DNA of 64,000 nucleotides from Sphingobacterium sp. N143 (GCF_030325625.1 NZ_JACAIS010000001.1:1-64000), one strand, 5' to 3'. Numbered from the stretch's first letter, positions 1-8,536 are shown. The notes: generated from the sequence alone by a model not told the origin. A program made the numbers and translations.

Positions 1-90
1 TTAAATCTAATGCTTTTTGATGAAAACACTCCTTATGATTTTAAATTAACGTGTCCACTTTTTGCTGACGATTTACATTTGGAAAAGTAG
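1..90 (+). CDS. 3' end of an unidentified gene entering from the left edge
   Basis: An open frame runs from base 1 to a TAG at 88-90 and encodes 29 residues that look like a normal acidic, hydrophilic C-terminus (it contains FDENTPYDFKL and ends in DDLHLEK). A long palindrome follows 39 bases later, which fits a gene end. No domain can be recognised from so short a piece. It could also be a chance frame, because the upstream part lies outside the window. Confidence 0.5.
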   Translation, partial: LNLMLFDENTPYDFKLTCPLFADDLHLEK

Positions 91-128
91 GTTGCTTTCA
101 AGATGAGGTAGGAGAGGATAGCATAAAC

Positions 129-170
129 AACGGGTAATTCTTGGTCCATATGAACTAAGAATTACCCGTT
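129..170. terminator. Long palindromic hairpin between convergent genes
   Basis: Perfect 14-bp arms (AACGGGTAATTCTT at 129-142 and its reverse complement at 157-170) surround a 14-base centre that is itself nearly palindromic around CATATG. It sits between the rightward 3' end at 1-90 and the leftward permease gene that stops at 209, so it fits a bidirectional terminator. There is no strong T-run on either side, so termination is inferred from position and symmetry. Confidence 0.6.
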
Positions 171-208
171 GAAACAATTTACGTTACCACCTTTTCAAAT
201 CTGTCTGC

Positions 209-2620
209 TTATTCATCTCGCAGGCTATCCACTGGATTGGCCCTAGCGGCTAAGTAGGATTTTGAAAACAACACCAATGTCGCAATGGACAATAGTCCGA
301 TTGCCGACAATGGAAATAACCACCAGCTGAATTCAGTTCGGTAGGCAAATTCTTCAAGCCACTTATTGCCAAAAAACCAGGCGACCGGAAATGCAATGAG
401 ACAGGCGATACCGACAAGGCTCAATAGGTTTTTCATCAGCAGGCCTATGATCTGAACGATGGATGCGCCCAGCACCTTGCGGATGCCAATTTCTTTTGTC
501 TTTTGATTTGCCGTGAACAGTCCAAGTCCGAATAAGCCCAATACGGCAATTATAACCGAGAGGCTGACTGCCCATGTCAATAATTTGGAAAGTCTCTTTT
601 CCTGATGATAGAAATTTGCGATGGATTCGTCCAAAAATTTGAATTCGAAATCATCATTCGGAAAGATTTCCTTGTAGCTTTTTGATATTTTGTCAATGGT
701 ATTCTTCCAGGATTCTGGATGTTGCTTGTCCAGCCGGACGTGTAACATAAAACCATCTGGATTGGAAGCATAGATCAAAGGTTTCAGGTAGGTGCCCCGC
801 GCTGCGCCGATATCAAAGTTTTTCATGACGCCAACGATGGTCATGGCCCCTTTGTTAAGCGTCGAGCCAATGGCTTCTTCGGGTGATTTTATTTTTAACA
901 ATTCAAGGGCTTTTTCATTGACAAGGACCTCGGTAAGGGAATCCCTCGGCTGGATGTTCCTGCCGGCCACTAATGGGATATGATAGACCGACAGGTAATG
1001 TTCATCTCCATTTCTGGTGTCAATGTTCATCCCGTCTTTATCATTGGATTTGTCGACCACAATGGAAGTGGTCATCATGCCCGAAAATGCCGGGGCCTGG
1101 TTGCCAAAACTGACCGCCTGCACCTCAGGGAAATCGGCAATCTTATTTTTTAAGACTTTCCCTTTATCCGAATTTTGATAGAATCCGGGTATGGTGAATG
1201 TTAAAATGGCATCTTTCTCAAAGCCCATGTCCTTATGGGTCATGTAGGAAATCTGTTTGACAACGAGAATGACACAGATTAAAAATACCTGAGCCAATAC
1301 AAACTGGAAGACAGTCATCAATTTTCTCACCCAGCTGCTGCGCAATAGATTGGAATTTTTGCTGGCCTGATTTTTCAGTGCCATCACAGGACTGTATCCG
1401 GTCATGATCCAGGAGGGATAGATCCCCGCCAATAAGGTCACGACAATGAGCTGTGCAAGAATAAAAAGGATGGTGCTTAAATTTAATAAATTGGAAACTT
1501 TTAGGCTAGCGGGTACAAAGCCATCAAATGCTTTGAAGAGGATCGGCGTGATCAGAACGGATAATAAGGTTGCACTGAGGGCTATCAAAAAAGTTTCGGT
1601 CAGAAATTGTACCGTCAGTTTCGCCTTTGAACTTCCCAGGGTTTTCCGCACGCCCACTTCTTTTGCCCGTTCCGTTGACTTGGCTGTGGAAAGGTTAATA
1701 AAGTTGATCACACCCAATAACAGCAGAAAAATCGCCAGGATAATTAAATTCCTCAACGTGTCGGGGTTGGTTGAATTATAATTATACGCTGGATTGAAAT
1801 GTACATCCGATAGGGGCTGAAGCTCAAATTTTTCCTTAAAGCCGTCATTCACCTTTTTGTATTTATTGGTGAGGTCTAACATGGTTTTTTCAATAGAACT
1901 AGGATTGACCCCTTTTGGAAGCTTCAACAGTAGGTTGTACGAATCATTGTAATTGGTCCAGGATTCCCAGCTGAATATTTTTTTTAAGGTTGGATAAAGT
2001 GGAATGGTAGCCGTTGAAATAAATCCCTGATATTTAAAGTCAGAATTTTCCTTCATCTCCCGCACTACCCCCGAAACGACCAGTTGAATCGAATCCCCAA
2101 AGCTGATCACTTTTCCCAATACCTCTGCGGCATTCAGGTCAGGGAAAAAGCGTCCTGCGTTTTTGTCCGTCAATACGATATGATTGGCCTGACTCAATGA
2201 ACTGGCATTGCCGGAAAGCCATTTATGGGGATAGATGTCAAAGTATTGGCTATTGGTAAAGATGAGCTTATTGTCCTTGGTGAAGGTGCTGAAGTCAGCT
2301 GAAGGGCCTGTTGCTATTTTTATCTTCTCTTCGTAGCTTTTATAGATAGGTACAATTTTGTCAAGGTTTGATACCTCAGTCTCCAGGGCATTGGCTAAGG
2401 GTACCAGGACACCGGCAAGTTTATAGGTCCCGTTACTGACTACACGGTATACCCTTTCTTGATGCTGGACATGTTTGTCAAAACTAAGGTCATATTGAAC
2501 AAATAGAAAAATAATCAATGATGCACTGATCCCTATCGCTAAGCTAAATACATTGATCACGGAAATGAGTTTATCCCTTTGAATTGCCCGGATGGCTGTC
2601 TTAAAGAAATTTTTGAACAT
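209..2620 (-). CDS. FtsX/MacB-like ABC transporter permease
   Basis: Inner-membrane permease of the MacB/FtsX superfamily, about 800 residues with the usual duplicated layout: an N-terminal membrane helix near residues 20-40, a MacB-type periplasmic domain, an FtsX block of three helices around 285-405, a second periplasmic domain, and a C-terminal FtsX block around 680-795. It starts MFKNFFKTAIRAI and ends PVDSLRDE, both typical of Bacteroidota members. I chose the ATG at 2618-2620 because family members begin with this motif; an in-frame ATG lies nine bases upstream. Family members export peptides or lipids, or transmit force to periplasmic partners, with a separate ATPase; no ATPase gene is adjacent, so the substrate is unknown. 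A paralog lies at 43407-45800, and both have matching sigma-54-like promoters and operators. Confidence 0.93.
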   Translation of the reverse strand: MFKNFFKTAIRAIQRDKLISVINVFSLAIGISASLIIFLFVQYDLSFDKHVQHQERVYRVVSNGTYKLAGVLVPLANALETEVSNLDKIVPIYKSYEEKIKIATGPSADFSTFTKDNKLIFTNSQYFDIYPHKWLSGNASSLSQANHIVLTDKNAGRFFPDLNAAEVLGKVISFGDSIQLVVSGVVREMKENSDFKYQGFISTATIPLYPTLKKIFSWESWTNYNDSYNLLLKLPKGVNPSSIEKTMLDLTNKYKKVNDGFKEKFELQPLSDVHFNPAYNYNSTNPDTLRNLIILAIFLLLLGVINFINLSTAKSTERAKEVGVRKTLGSSKAKLTVQFLTETFLIALSATLLSVLITPILFKAFDGFVPASLKVSNLLNLSTILFILAQLIVVTLLAGIYPSWIMTGYSPVMALKNQASKNSNLLRSSWVRKLMTVFQFVLAQVFLICVILVVKQISYMTHKDMGFEKDAILTFTIPGFYQNSDKGKVLKNKIADFPEVQAVSFGNQAPAFSGMMTTSIVVDKSNDKDGMNIDTRNGDEHYLSVYHIPLVAGRNIQPRDSLTEVLVNEKALELLKIKSPEEAIGSTLNKGAMTIVGVMKNFDIGAARGTYLKPLIYASNPDGFMLHVRLDKQHPESWKNTIDKISKSYKEIFPNDDFEFKFLDESIANFYHQEKRLSKLLTWAVSLSVIIAVLGLFGLGLFTANQKTKEIGIRKVLGASIVQIIGLLMKNLLSLVGIACLIAFPVAWFFGNKWLEEFAYRTEFSWWLFPLSAIGLLSIATLVLFSKSYLAARANPVDSLRDE

Positions 2621-2685
2621 GGTTACCAATTTTTAACTAGCTAAGGCTAGATGAGTTTATATCAGATCGTTTGATACGATAAAAA

Positions 2686-2701
2686 ACAATTCATTTGCCA
2701 A
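2686..2701 (-). promoter_or_regulatory. Sigma-54-like -24/-12 promoter of the FtsX-like permease
   Basis: Read on the minus strand the sequence is TTGGCAAATGAATTGT. It has GG at 2699-2698, ten bases, then GT at 2687-2686 in the place of the -12 GC. This matches the RpoN consensus TGGCAC-N5-TTGC in spacing and in most positions. The start codon is 66 bases downstream of the -12 element. The same arrangement precedes the paralogous permease at 45919-45934. Confidence 0.65.
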
Positions 2702-2754
2702 TAATTTAAACGTTTGATATATAGCATGTTGTTTTGATTTTAAGGTTTGGTGCT

Positions 2755-2791
2755 GTTCGATTCCGAACGTTCTGTTTGTCCATTTTCGGAC
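2755..2791. promoter_or_regulatory. Tandem enhancer-type operator GTTC-N6-GAAC / GTCC-N6-GGAC
   Basis: Two dyad sites lie at 2755-2768 (GTTCGATTCCGAAC) and 2778-2791 (GTCCATTTTCGGAC). Their centres are 23 bp apart, about two helical turns, as expected for cooperative binding by an NtrC-type activator. The proximal site begins 56 bp upstream of the GG of the sigma-54-like promoter. The activator gene is not in the window. Confidence 0.6.
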
Positions 2792-2932
2792 AAAACCTTG
2801 TTGCCTTGTCAGGGGTATTCATTGGTAAAAAGGATACGGACATGTTTATGATCATTTGATTTGAATGCCAGTTAATTGCAAAACCTAATGTTAAATTTAA
2901 TAGGAGCTGCGTGAGAAGGTTATAAATTGATT

Positions 2933-2940
2933 TATATTTG
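2933..2940 (+). promoter_or_regulatory. TAnnTTTG -7 element of the PAP2 gene
   Basis: TATATTTG matches the Bacteroidota -7 consensus and lies 29 bases before the start codon at 2970. No clear TTG -33 element is present at 17-23 bases upstream, so confidence is moderate. Confidence 0.45.
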
Positions 2941-2969
2941 GGCGAAAAAATAAATATAACACGTAATAT

Positions 2970-3728
2970 ATGTCTCTACGCTATGTGCTCGCTCTATGCT
3001 GTTTGCTGTTGCTCAATATGTTAAAGGCTCAAGAGCATGTTCTCGATACTGCCACTACCGTGGATTCTGCCAAGTTTCTTAAAAAAGTTCCTTATATACA
3101 GCTGGCTGCTCCTGTTGCGTTGCTGTCGTATGGGATTATTGCTCAGGAAAGCCACTTTCTAAAACAACGGAATTTGGAGATCAGGGCGGAGGTCATGGAA
3201 GATATCGATGGAAAGTTTACGATTGACGATTTTAGCCAATATGCGGGGACGACAAGTTTCTTTTTACTGGATGCGGTTGGCATTGAAGCAAAACATACAT
3301 TGAAACAGCGTTTGTTTACAGCAGCGGTCTCCCATGCGATTATGGCAGCAACTGTAATGACCATGAAAAATACGGTTCCTGTTTGGAGGCCAGATAGTTC
3401 TGCGATGAATTCTTTTCCATCAGGCCATACAGCGACCGCATTTGTCGGGGCAGAGTTGCTCTGGCAGGAGTATAGGCATCAGTCGATCTGGTATGGCATA
3501 GCTGGATATGCAGTAGCCACAGGAACGGGATGCTTTCGGATGTACAATAACAAACATTGGCTATCTGATGTGGCCATGGGAGCGGGGATCGGTATTCTAA
3601 GTACAAAAATCGCTTATTGGCTGCTGCCTTTGATGGATCATCATGTACAGGATGCTAAGAAGAATTATGCTGTATTGCCAACTTATAATGGAAAGCAGTT
3701 TGGCTTCAGTGGGAGTATCAATTTTTGA
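2970..3728 (+). CDS. PAP2-family phosphatase, membrane or periplasmic
   Basis: Member of the type 2 phosphatidic acid phosphatase (PAP2) superfamily, 252 residues, with an N-terminal signal or anchor (residues 1-20). All three signature motifs are visible: K133-x6-R140-P141, P150-S151-G152-H153, and R190-x5-H196-x3-D200. His153 and His196 would be the nucleophile and proton-relay histidines. Such enzymes dephosphorylate lipid phosphates, undecaprenyl pyrophosphate or lipid A in the periplasm; the substrate cannot be told from sequence. The gene stands alone, divergent from the permease and convergent with the PepSY-like lipoprotein gene. Confidence 0.9.
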   Translation: MSLRYVLALCCLLLLNMLKAQEHVLDTATTVDSAKFLKKVPYIQLAAPVALLSYGIIAQESHFLKQRNLEIRAEVMEDIDGKFTIDDFSQYAGTTSFFLLDAVGIEAKHTLKQRLFTAAVSHAIMAATVMTMKNTVPVWRPDSSAMNSFPSGHTATAFVGAELLWQEYRHQSIWYGIAGYAVATGTGCFRMYNNKHWLSDVAMGAGIGILSTKIAYWLLPLMDHHVQDAKKNYAVLPTYNGKQFGFSGSINF

Positions 3729-3790
3729 TCAGGTGTATATTGAGTGCTTATTTTCATGTATGATGGCCCAAAGTTATACCAGTGGTTCAT

Positions 3791-3819
3791 AAAAAGAAGT
3801 GCCCCATTTGAGGCATTTC
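3791..3819 (-). terminator. Probable terminator of the PepSY-like lipoprotein gene
   Basis: On the minus strand GAAATGCC pairs with GGCACTTC (one mismatch, 8-base loop) and is followed directly by a TTTTT run at 3795-3791. It lies 22 bases after the stop at 3841. The + strand version lacks a T-run, so it probably serves the leftward gene. Confidence 0.45.
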
Positions 3820-3840
3820 TGGATAAGTAAAAAATAATAA

Positions 3841-4680
3841 TTAATCGTTCGGCATGACTTCCAACCGTCCATCCGGGTGGATGCGCAGGTCTACTTCATG
3901 ATGTCCGGATTCCAGTTCAAATGCGTAATAATGTGTGTTGGGTACCTCCACCAATTCAACCTCTTCAATGCGATAGGATGTATATTGGCTAGCACTCAAA
4001 TAGTCCATGATATCCTGTGGGACCAGGTTGACGGCAAGGTCACTGCTGGTTCTGATCCAGGTGCCATCGCTGCTGAATTGACTATCTTTTTTGATTGAAC
4101 CTTCGATAAACTCGACCTCGATGCGGCCATGCTCCATATCTACATCGATCAATTTGTAACCTGGATGTTTTTTTGCCAGGTATTCAGCAACAGGAGCTGG
4201 CAATTGGTTGGGTAGGTAATTGTTTTCATGATCGTCATCGGCAAATGCCTTAATCAAGGTGCCATCCTCCAGGAAATAAAGGTCAAACTCGGTCTCACCC
4301 TGTTCGACTTCCAGCACATAGAAAGGTTCGTTACTCAATCGTTGTATATAATCCACATCTTCAATACGCCAATCGGCATAATCGCTCTGGCCAAAAACAG
4401 TTTTGATGGCTGTCGGGATCAGGCTAACGGGAATTTCAGTCTCCGTGAGCTGCCAAGTTCCAGCGCCATCAAACCAGGCTTTCGTATCCTTGTTTTCCAC
4501 ACGGAACTCTACCAGGCTATGATTGTCCTGAGTGGACCATTTTACCCCCGAAGCCTGAGGGTACATCTTGGCGAAATTCGCTTCTGCTGCAGTGTTAGCC
4601 TTATAGTCATCATCTTTTGAACAATTGGAGAACACCATAAGGGAAAGTGCAACCAGGCACAGATTAAAAATTTTTTTCAT
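3841..4680 (-). CDS. Lipoprotein with tandem PepSY-like (DUF2874-type) domains
   Basis: The 279-residue product begins with a lipoprotein signal (lipobox VFSNC, Cys20) and should be anchored in the cell envelope. The mature part contains two similar units of about 120 residues. Each has an A-x-F-x-x-x-YP or KHPGY start, a G-T-W turn followed by a polar stretch, then Y-x-I-E-x-V-E and a final strand ending in D-G. This is the pattern of Bacteroidota PepSY-like putative beta-lactamase-inhibitor-like proteins (DUF2874). Their function is not established; ligand binding or protease modulation has been proposed for PepSY folds. It is divergent from the mscS gene. Confidence 0.75.
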   Translation of the reverse strand: MKKIFNLCLVALSLMVFSNCSKDDDYKANTAAEANFAKMYPQASGVKWSTQDNHSLVEFRVENKDTKAWFDGAGTWQLTETEIPVSLIPTAIKTVFGQSDYADWRIEDVDYIQRLSNEPFYVLEVEQGETEFDLYFLEDGTLIKAFADDDHENNYLPNQLPAPVAEYLAKKHPGYKLIDVDMEHGRIEVEFIEGSIKKDSQFSSDGTWIRTSSDLAVNLVPQDIMDYLSASQYTSYRIEEVELVEVPNTHYYAFELESGHHEVDLRIHPDGRLEVMPND

Positions 4681-4988
4681 AATCGTCTATTTAATGTGCT
4701 TCAAAGATGCGGAGTGATTCTGGAAAGATTTTGGAAATAGTGGTCATTCGGTGAATTACCGGACCGGTCTTATATACCGTCAAAGATGATCAATGATAGG
4801 AATATGCTATAAGCGATGATTGAATTCGCATTGTTCAATTTATAACCTCTAGCTAACCGTTCATTTTTTTGTGAACAATCTGGATGCTTCATTGTTAAAA
4901 ATGTAAATAACGGTCTTATATTTTTGGGGAATATATAATTTTTATTATATTCTTCACCTTATCTTACATTTTCAATAAAAATAGTATT
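4681..4988. other. Divergent intergenic region, PepSY-like lipoprotein / mscS
   Basis: This 308-base, AT-rich gap holds a candidate mscS promoter at 4919-4926, an 11-bp direct repeat CGGTCTTATAT at 4765-4775 and 4911-4921, a 9-bp repeat TCAAAGATG near 4701 and 4782, and a small inverted repeat GTTCA-N8-TGAAC near 4860. I see no gene. Confidence 0.6.
4919..4926 (+). promoter_or_regulatory. TAnnTTTG promoter element upstream of mscS
   Basis: TATTTTTG matches the -7 consensus and lies 62 bases before the start codon. A TTG at 4892-4894 is 24 bases upstream, slightly beyond the usual 17-23, so the -33 assignment is weak. The element directly follows one copy of the CGGTCTTATAT repeat and overlaps its last bases. 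Confidence 0.45.
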
Positions 4989-5840
4989 ATGAACAATCTA
5001 GAAATCAACGAAGTCCAACAGCATTGGGATAAATTTCTTTCCTCTGCCATTGCTTGGGCTCCTCGTATTATTACTGCCGTAATCTCTGCTTTACTTATTT
5101 ATTTGATCGGTTCGTGGATTATCCGGATCATCAAAGGGATGATTGACAAGGCTTTTAAAAAACGCCAGATGGATGTCTCCCTGCAACGTTTCTTGAGCAA
5201 TCTGATCAGCTGGGTTTTAAACATACTGCTATTTATTGTGGTCGTTACGCAGCTTGGCGTACAGACGTCGGCTTTTGTGGCGATCATCGGTGCGGCGGGG
5301 TTGGCCATTGGCCTGGCCTTGCAAGGCTCATTGTCCAATTTTGCTGGTGGCATACTGATTCTGTTACTGAAACCTTTTCGGGTGGGCGATTATATTACCT
5401 CTAGTGCTGACGTCTCCGGAACGGTCAATGAAATCGATATTTTCAATACCAAATTGACGACCCCTCAAAATCAGGAGGTCGTTGTCCCCAATGGGGTTTT
5501 ATCCAATAGCAGCATTACCAACTACAGCAAGCTTGGGACACGCCGTACCTGGTTTGATATTGGCGTAGCCTATAATGCAGACCTCAAACAGGCCAAAGAA
5601 ATATTACTGCAGGTGATCGCCAATAATGAGGCGGCATTTAAGCAACCTGCACCACAGGTGGTCGTTACTGAGCTCGGCGATAGTGCCATCAACCTGTCCG
5701 TTCGTGTCACGACCTCAAACGATAAATTTTGGGATATGCAGGAACAATTGTTGATCGACTGTAAGGCCGCATTGGATGCGGCGGGTATTGAGATCCCATT
5801 TCCGCAACGTGACATCCATATTCGCACAAATGCGCAATAG
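4989..5840 (+). CDS. mscS: Small-conductance mechanosensitive channel, MscS type
   Basis: 283 residues, close to the 286 of E. coli MscS. There are three N-terminal membrane helices (about residues 22-50, 65-90 and 95-128). The third is the glycine- and alanine-rich pore helix, AAGLAIGLALQGSLSNFAGG, followed by the ILILLLKPFRVGD segment that leads into the cytoplasmic beta domain. The remainder (about 130-283) is the soluble vestibule. The protein opens on membrane tension and releases solutes after hypo-osmotic shock. The next gene is a BetT-like osmolyte transporter, so the pair may serve osmotic balance, although a hairpin separates them. Confidence 0.95.
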   Translation: MNNLEINEVQQHWDKFLSSAIAWAPRIITAVISALLIYLIGSWIIRIIKGMIDKAFKKRQMDVSLQRFLSNLISWVLNILLFIVVVTQLGVQTSAFVAIIGAAGLAIGLALQGSLSNFAGGILILLLKPFRVGDYITSSADVSGTVNEIDIFNTKLTTPQNQEVVVPNGVLSNSSITNYSKLGTRRTWFDIGVAYNADLKQAKEILLQVIANNEAAFKQPAPQVVVTELGDSAINLSVRVTTSNDKFWDMQEQLLIDCKAALDAAGIEIPFPQRDIHIRTNAQ

Positions 5841-5848
5841 TCAATCAG

Positions 5849-5882
5849 GAAGCCTAGGCCATGATGGGATCTAGGCTTCTTT
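5849..5882 (+). terminator. Terminator after mscS
   Basis: A perfect 9-bp stem, GAAGCCTAG at 5849-5857 and CTAGGCTTC at 5871-5879, is followed by a short TTT. It starts 8 bases after the mscS stop and ends shortly before the BCCT start codon, so it should at least reduce read-through into that gene. Confidence 0.6.
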
Positions 5883-5905
5883 ATACATATAAAAATTAAA
5901 TTATA

Positions 5906-7912
5906 GTGATATTTTCAAAATCAACTTTTAATAAAGGAATAGTCGCTCCGAGCCTGCTGTTTATCATCGGGATATGCCTGCTTTCGGTATTTTTTCCGAC
6001 TTTGACTGTGACCATTTTGGACCAGGTGAAAGCATTTATTTTTGTCAACCTCAACTGGGTTTATGTGTGGGGAGTTACCTTATTTGTGATTTTCCTGGTA
6101 TACCTGATGTTCAGCAAGTTTGGCAATATCAAGCTGGGGAGCAACGATAGCAAGCCCCAGTATTCTTTTTTCTCCTGGATTTCTATGCTCTTTGCTGCTG
6201 GAATGGGAATTGGATTGATGTACTTTAGTGTTGCCGAACCGATGCAGCATTACTCAACGGACGTGTTTGGCGCCAATCATTATGTCAACCGGGCAAAGAA
6301 TGCACAGCTTTATACTTTCTTTCACTGGGGGATACATGCCTGGGCAATTTATGGGGTGGTCGGACTGGCGCTGTCCTACTTCGCTTACCGCTACCGGCTT
6401 CCACTTTCACTCAGGAGCTGCTTTTACCCTTTGTTAAAAAATAAGATCAATGGAAAATGGGGGAATGCGATTGATGTATTTGCGCTCTGCAGTACCTTCT
6501 TCGGCATTACAACGACATTGGGTTTTGGCGTGGTGCAGGTCAATGCCGGGCTACAGACCTTAGGACTGGTGCCTGAAAGCAGCTTTACCTATCAGATTGC
6601 GATTGTGGCCGTGCTGACCTTCTTGTCAATCCTCTCGGCGACAACGGGTGTGGACAAGGGTGTGAAGCTGCTTAGCAACATCAACATCATCACCGTGGTT
6701 ATCCTGCTGTTGTTTGTCCTTTTTCTAGGACCTACGGTCTACCTGATCGGCAGTTTTACTGAAGGGATCGGAAATTATATCAATAATTTCTTCGGGCTGA
6801 CATTCGATACACATGTCTATGACGAAGCGACCTTGCCCTGGTTTTACAGCTGGACCATCCTTTACTGGGCCTGGTGGATTTCATGGTCGCCTTATGTCGG
6901 GCTCTTTATCGCCAAAATCTCCAAAGGGCGCACCATCCGTGAGTTTGTGGCTGCCGTGCTTATTATCCCGACCTTATTCAATTTTATCTGGATGTCGGTA
7001 TTTGGCAATAGTGCGATCTGGTTTGATATTAACATCGCCAAAGGTGCCTTAAGTGCATTGGCTGAAAATCCGGACGCATTGATGTTCAGGTTTCTGGATT
7101 ACTTGCCCTTAGCTAAACTTGTCAGTTATCTGGTTATTCTTATCATTGTCATATTTTTTGTCACCTCTGCCGATTCAGGGATCTTCGTCATGAACAGCAT
7201 TGCCACCAAGAATGCGGCGAAATCTCCAAAATGGCAGATGGTATTCTGGGGTGCCCTGCTGGCGGTATTGGCCTTGATGCTGCTCAATACGGGTGGGCTG
7301 GAAGCGCTCCAGACCATGACGCTCATCACAGCACTACCATTTTCCATTATTATGGTCCTGTTTTGTGTCAGCCTGGTGAAAGCGCTGATTATTGACCAGC
7401 GTTATTACGACCGTGATTTTTCGGTCACCACCATTCCATGGTCGGGCGAATTTTGGAAGGACCGCCTCAGGCAGATCGTTTCGTTTAAAAGCAGGGAGTC
7501 TGTCGATAGCTTTATTCATAACACCGTGAAGCTGGCCTTCGAAGATCTTTGCCATGAATTTAAAGACAACGGTATTGAAGCCAAGGTACAGCTCCTGGAA
7601 GCACCGACCCGCATGGAGATCGAAATCAGGCATGATGTGGTGAACAATTTTATATATGGTGTAAAAAATCAGGTAAAAGTGGTGTCTGACTATCTGATGG
7701 AAGAGGAAAACCTGCCGGATGTGGATGATAAAAAGACCTTTTTTCCAAAATCATACTTTGGGGACGCTCGTGAAGGGTACGATGTACAGTATTTCACCAA
7801 AAATGAATTGATCAGTGACGTGCTGAAACATTATGAGCGCTTTTTGGAAATCATATCTGAAGAGAAAAATGAAATGTTCATCAGCAGCAATGCCAATAAG
7901 AATATGAGTTAA
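5906..7912 (+). CDS. betT: BCCT-family choline/betaine transporter, BetT-like
   Basis: 668 residues with about twelve membrane helices in the first 500. Family marks include GMGIGLMYFSVAEP in an early helix and the BCCT signature WTILYWAWWISWSPY. The C-terminal 170 residues are hydrophilic and resemble the long regulatory tail of E. coli BetT, with a REGYDVQYFTKNELISDVLKHYERF block near the end; that tail tunes transport to osmotic strength. Likely substrates are choline or glycine betaine, but no betaine synthesis genes are nearby. The only plausible start is GTG at 5906; there is no in-frame ATG before the first helix. Only 31 bases separate it from the Crp-type regulator gene, suggesting co-transcription. 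Confidence 0.88.
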   Translation: MIFSKSTFNKGIVAPSLLFIIGICLLSVFFPTLTVTILDQVKAFIFVNLNWVYVWGVTLFVIFLVYLMFSKFGNIKLGSNDSKPQYSFFSWISMLFAAGMGIGLMYFSVAEPMQHYSTDVFGANHYVNRAKNAQLYTFFHWGIHAWAIYGVVGLALSYFAYRYRLPLSLRSCFYPLLKNKINGKWGNAIDVFALCSTFFGITTTLGFGVVQVNAGLQTLGLVPESSFTYQIAIVAVLTFLSILSATTGVDKGVKLLSNINIITVVILLLFVLFLGPTVYLIGSFTEGIGNYINNFFGLTFDTHVYDEATLPWFYSWTILYWAWWISWSPYVGLFIAKISKGRTIREFVAAVLIIPTLFNFIWMSVFGNSAIWFDINIAKGALSALAENPDALMFRFLDYLPLAKLVSYLVILIIVIFFVTSADSGIFVMNSIATKNAAKSPKWQMVFWGALLAVLALMLLNTGGLEALQTMTLITALPFSIIMVLFCVSLVKALIIDQRYYDRDFSVTTIPWSGEFWKDRLRQIVSFKSRESVDSFIHNTVKLAFEDLCHEFKDNGIEAKVQLLEAPTRMEIEIRHDVVNNFIYGVKNQVKVVSDYLMEEENLPDVDDKKTFFPKSYFGDAREGYDVQYFTKNELISDVLKHYERFLEIISEEKNEMFISSNANKNMS

Positions 7913-7943
7913 TGAGTAGCCTGTACCGTATGCCATATAAAAG

Positions 7944-8525
7944 ATGAAACAGCTGATTGATTACATTAAACGTGATGTCGTATTGTCTGATGCGGATGTT
8001 GCACTTTTACAGCAGCAGGTGGAAATCAGGGACTATGAAGCGCATAGCATGATATTTGAATCCGGAAAAGTGTCCCATGATATTTACTTTGTGCTCGAAG
8101 GATTTGTACGTATGTTTTACTGGACCAATGGTACCGATAAAACGGCCTTTTTTTATCCGGAAGGTGCCTTTATATGTGCCGGGAAAAGCTATACACAACA
8201 GGTTCCGGCATTGGAAAATTTTCAGGCCATAGAAACAACTAAGTTGGTTGTATTGAATAGGACCAGGGTAGAATATCTCATCAGCAAGATTCCTCAGCTC
8301 GAAATCATTGCCCGGTTAGCCGCGGAAAATGAACTAATGATGATGCAGGATTTAGTGAGTTCTTTTGTGACCAAATCGGCAGAAGAACGTTATATGGAAC
8401 TGTTGAAAAACAATAAAATGTTGCTGCAGCGGGTTCCCCAGCGTTATATCGCTTCCTTTCTAGGGGTGAGTCCCGAAACACTGAGCCGAATAAAAAGGCG
8501 CACATACCTGAAGCCGATTTCTTGA
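7944..8525 (+). CDS. Crp/Fnr-family transcriptional regulator
   Basis: 193 residues: an N-terminal cyclic-nucleotide-binding-type beta barrel (about 20-115, with the DIYFVLEGFVRMFY core), a dimer helix (about 120-145) and a C-terminal winged helix (about 160-190, RVPQRYIASFLGVSPETLSRIKRR). It lacks the FNR iron-sulfur cysteine cluster and the full cAMP-binding PRL-x-R-SA motif, so the effector is unknown. This short form is common in Bacteroidota. A palindrome of the Fnr/Crp class lies exactly on the stop codon, 35 bases before the downstream SDR-like gene, making that gene its most likely target. Confidence 0.88.
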   Translation: MKQLIDYIKRDVVLSDADVALLQQQVEIRDYEAHSMIFESGKVSHDIYFVLEGFVRMFYWTNGTDKTAFFYPEGAFICAGKSYTQQVPALENFQAIETTKLVVLNRTRVEYLISKIPQLEIIARLAAENELMMMQDLVSSFVTKSAEERYMELLKNNKMLLQRVPQRYIASFLGVSPETLSRIKRRTYLKPIS

Positions 8526-8536
8526 CGAACGTCAAG
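8521..8536. promoter_or_regulatory. Fnr/Crp-class palindrome CTTGACG-AA-CGTCAAG
   Basis: Perfect 7-bp arms around AA, of the TTGAC-N4-GTCAA class bound by Crp/Fnr proteins. It overlaps the TGA stop of the Crp-type gene and is centred at 8528.5. With a transcription start near 8570 (from the -7 element at 8558-8565) the centre falls near -41.5, the class II activator position. A relative with two changes lies at 22290-22305. Confidence 0.6.

Larger units (their letters stand above)
2621..2969. other. Intergenic control region of the permease and PAP2 genes
   Basis: This 349-base divergent gap holds a sigma-54-like promoter and two operator-like sites for the leftward permease gene, and a TAnnTTTG element for the rightward PAP2 gene. 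I see no further gene in it. Confidence 0.7.
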
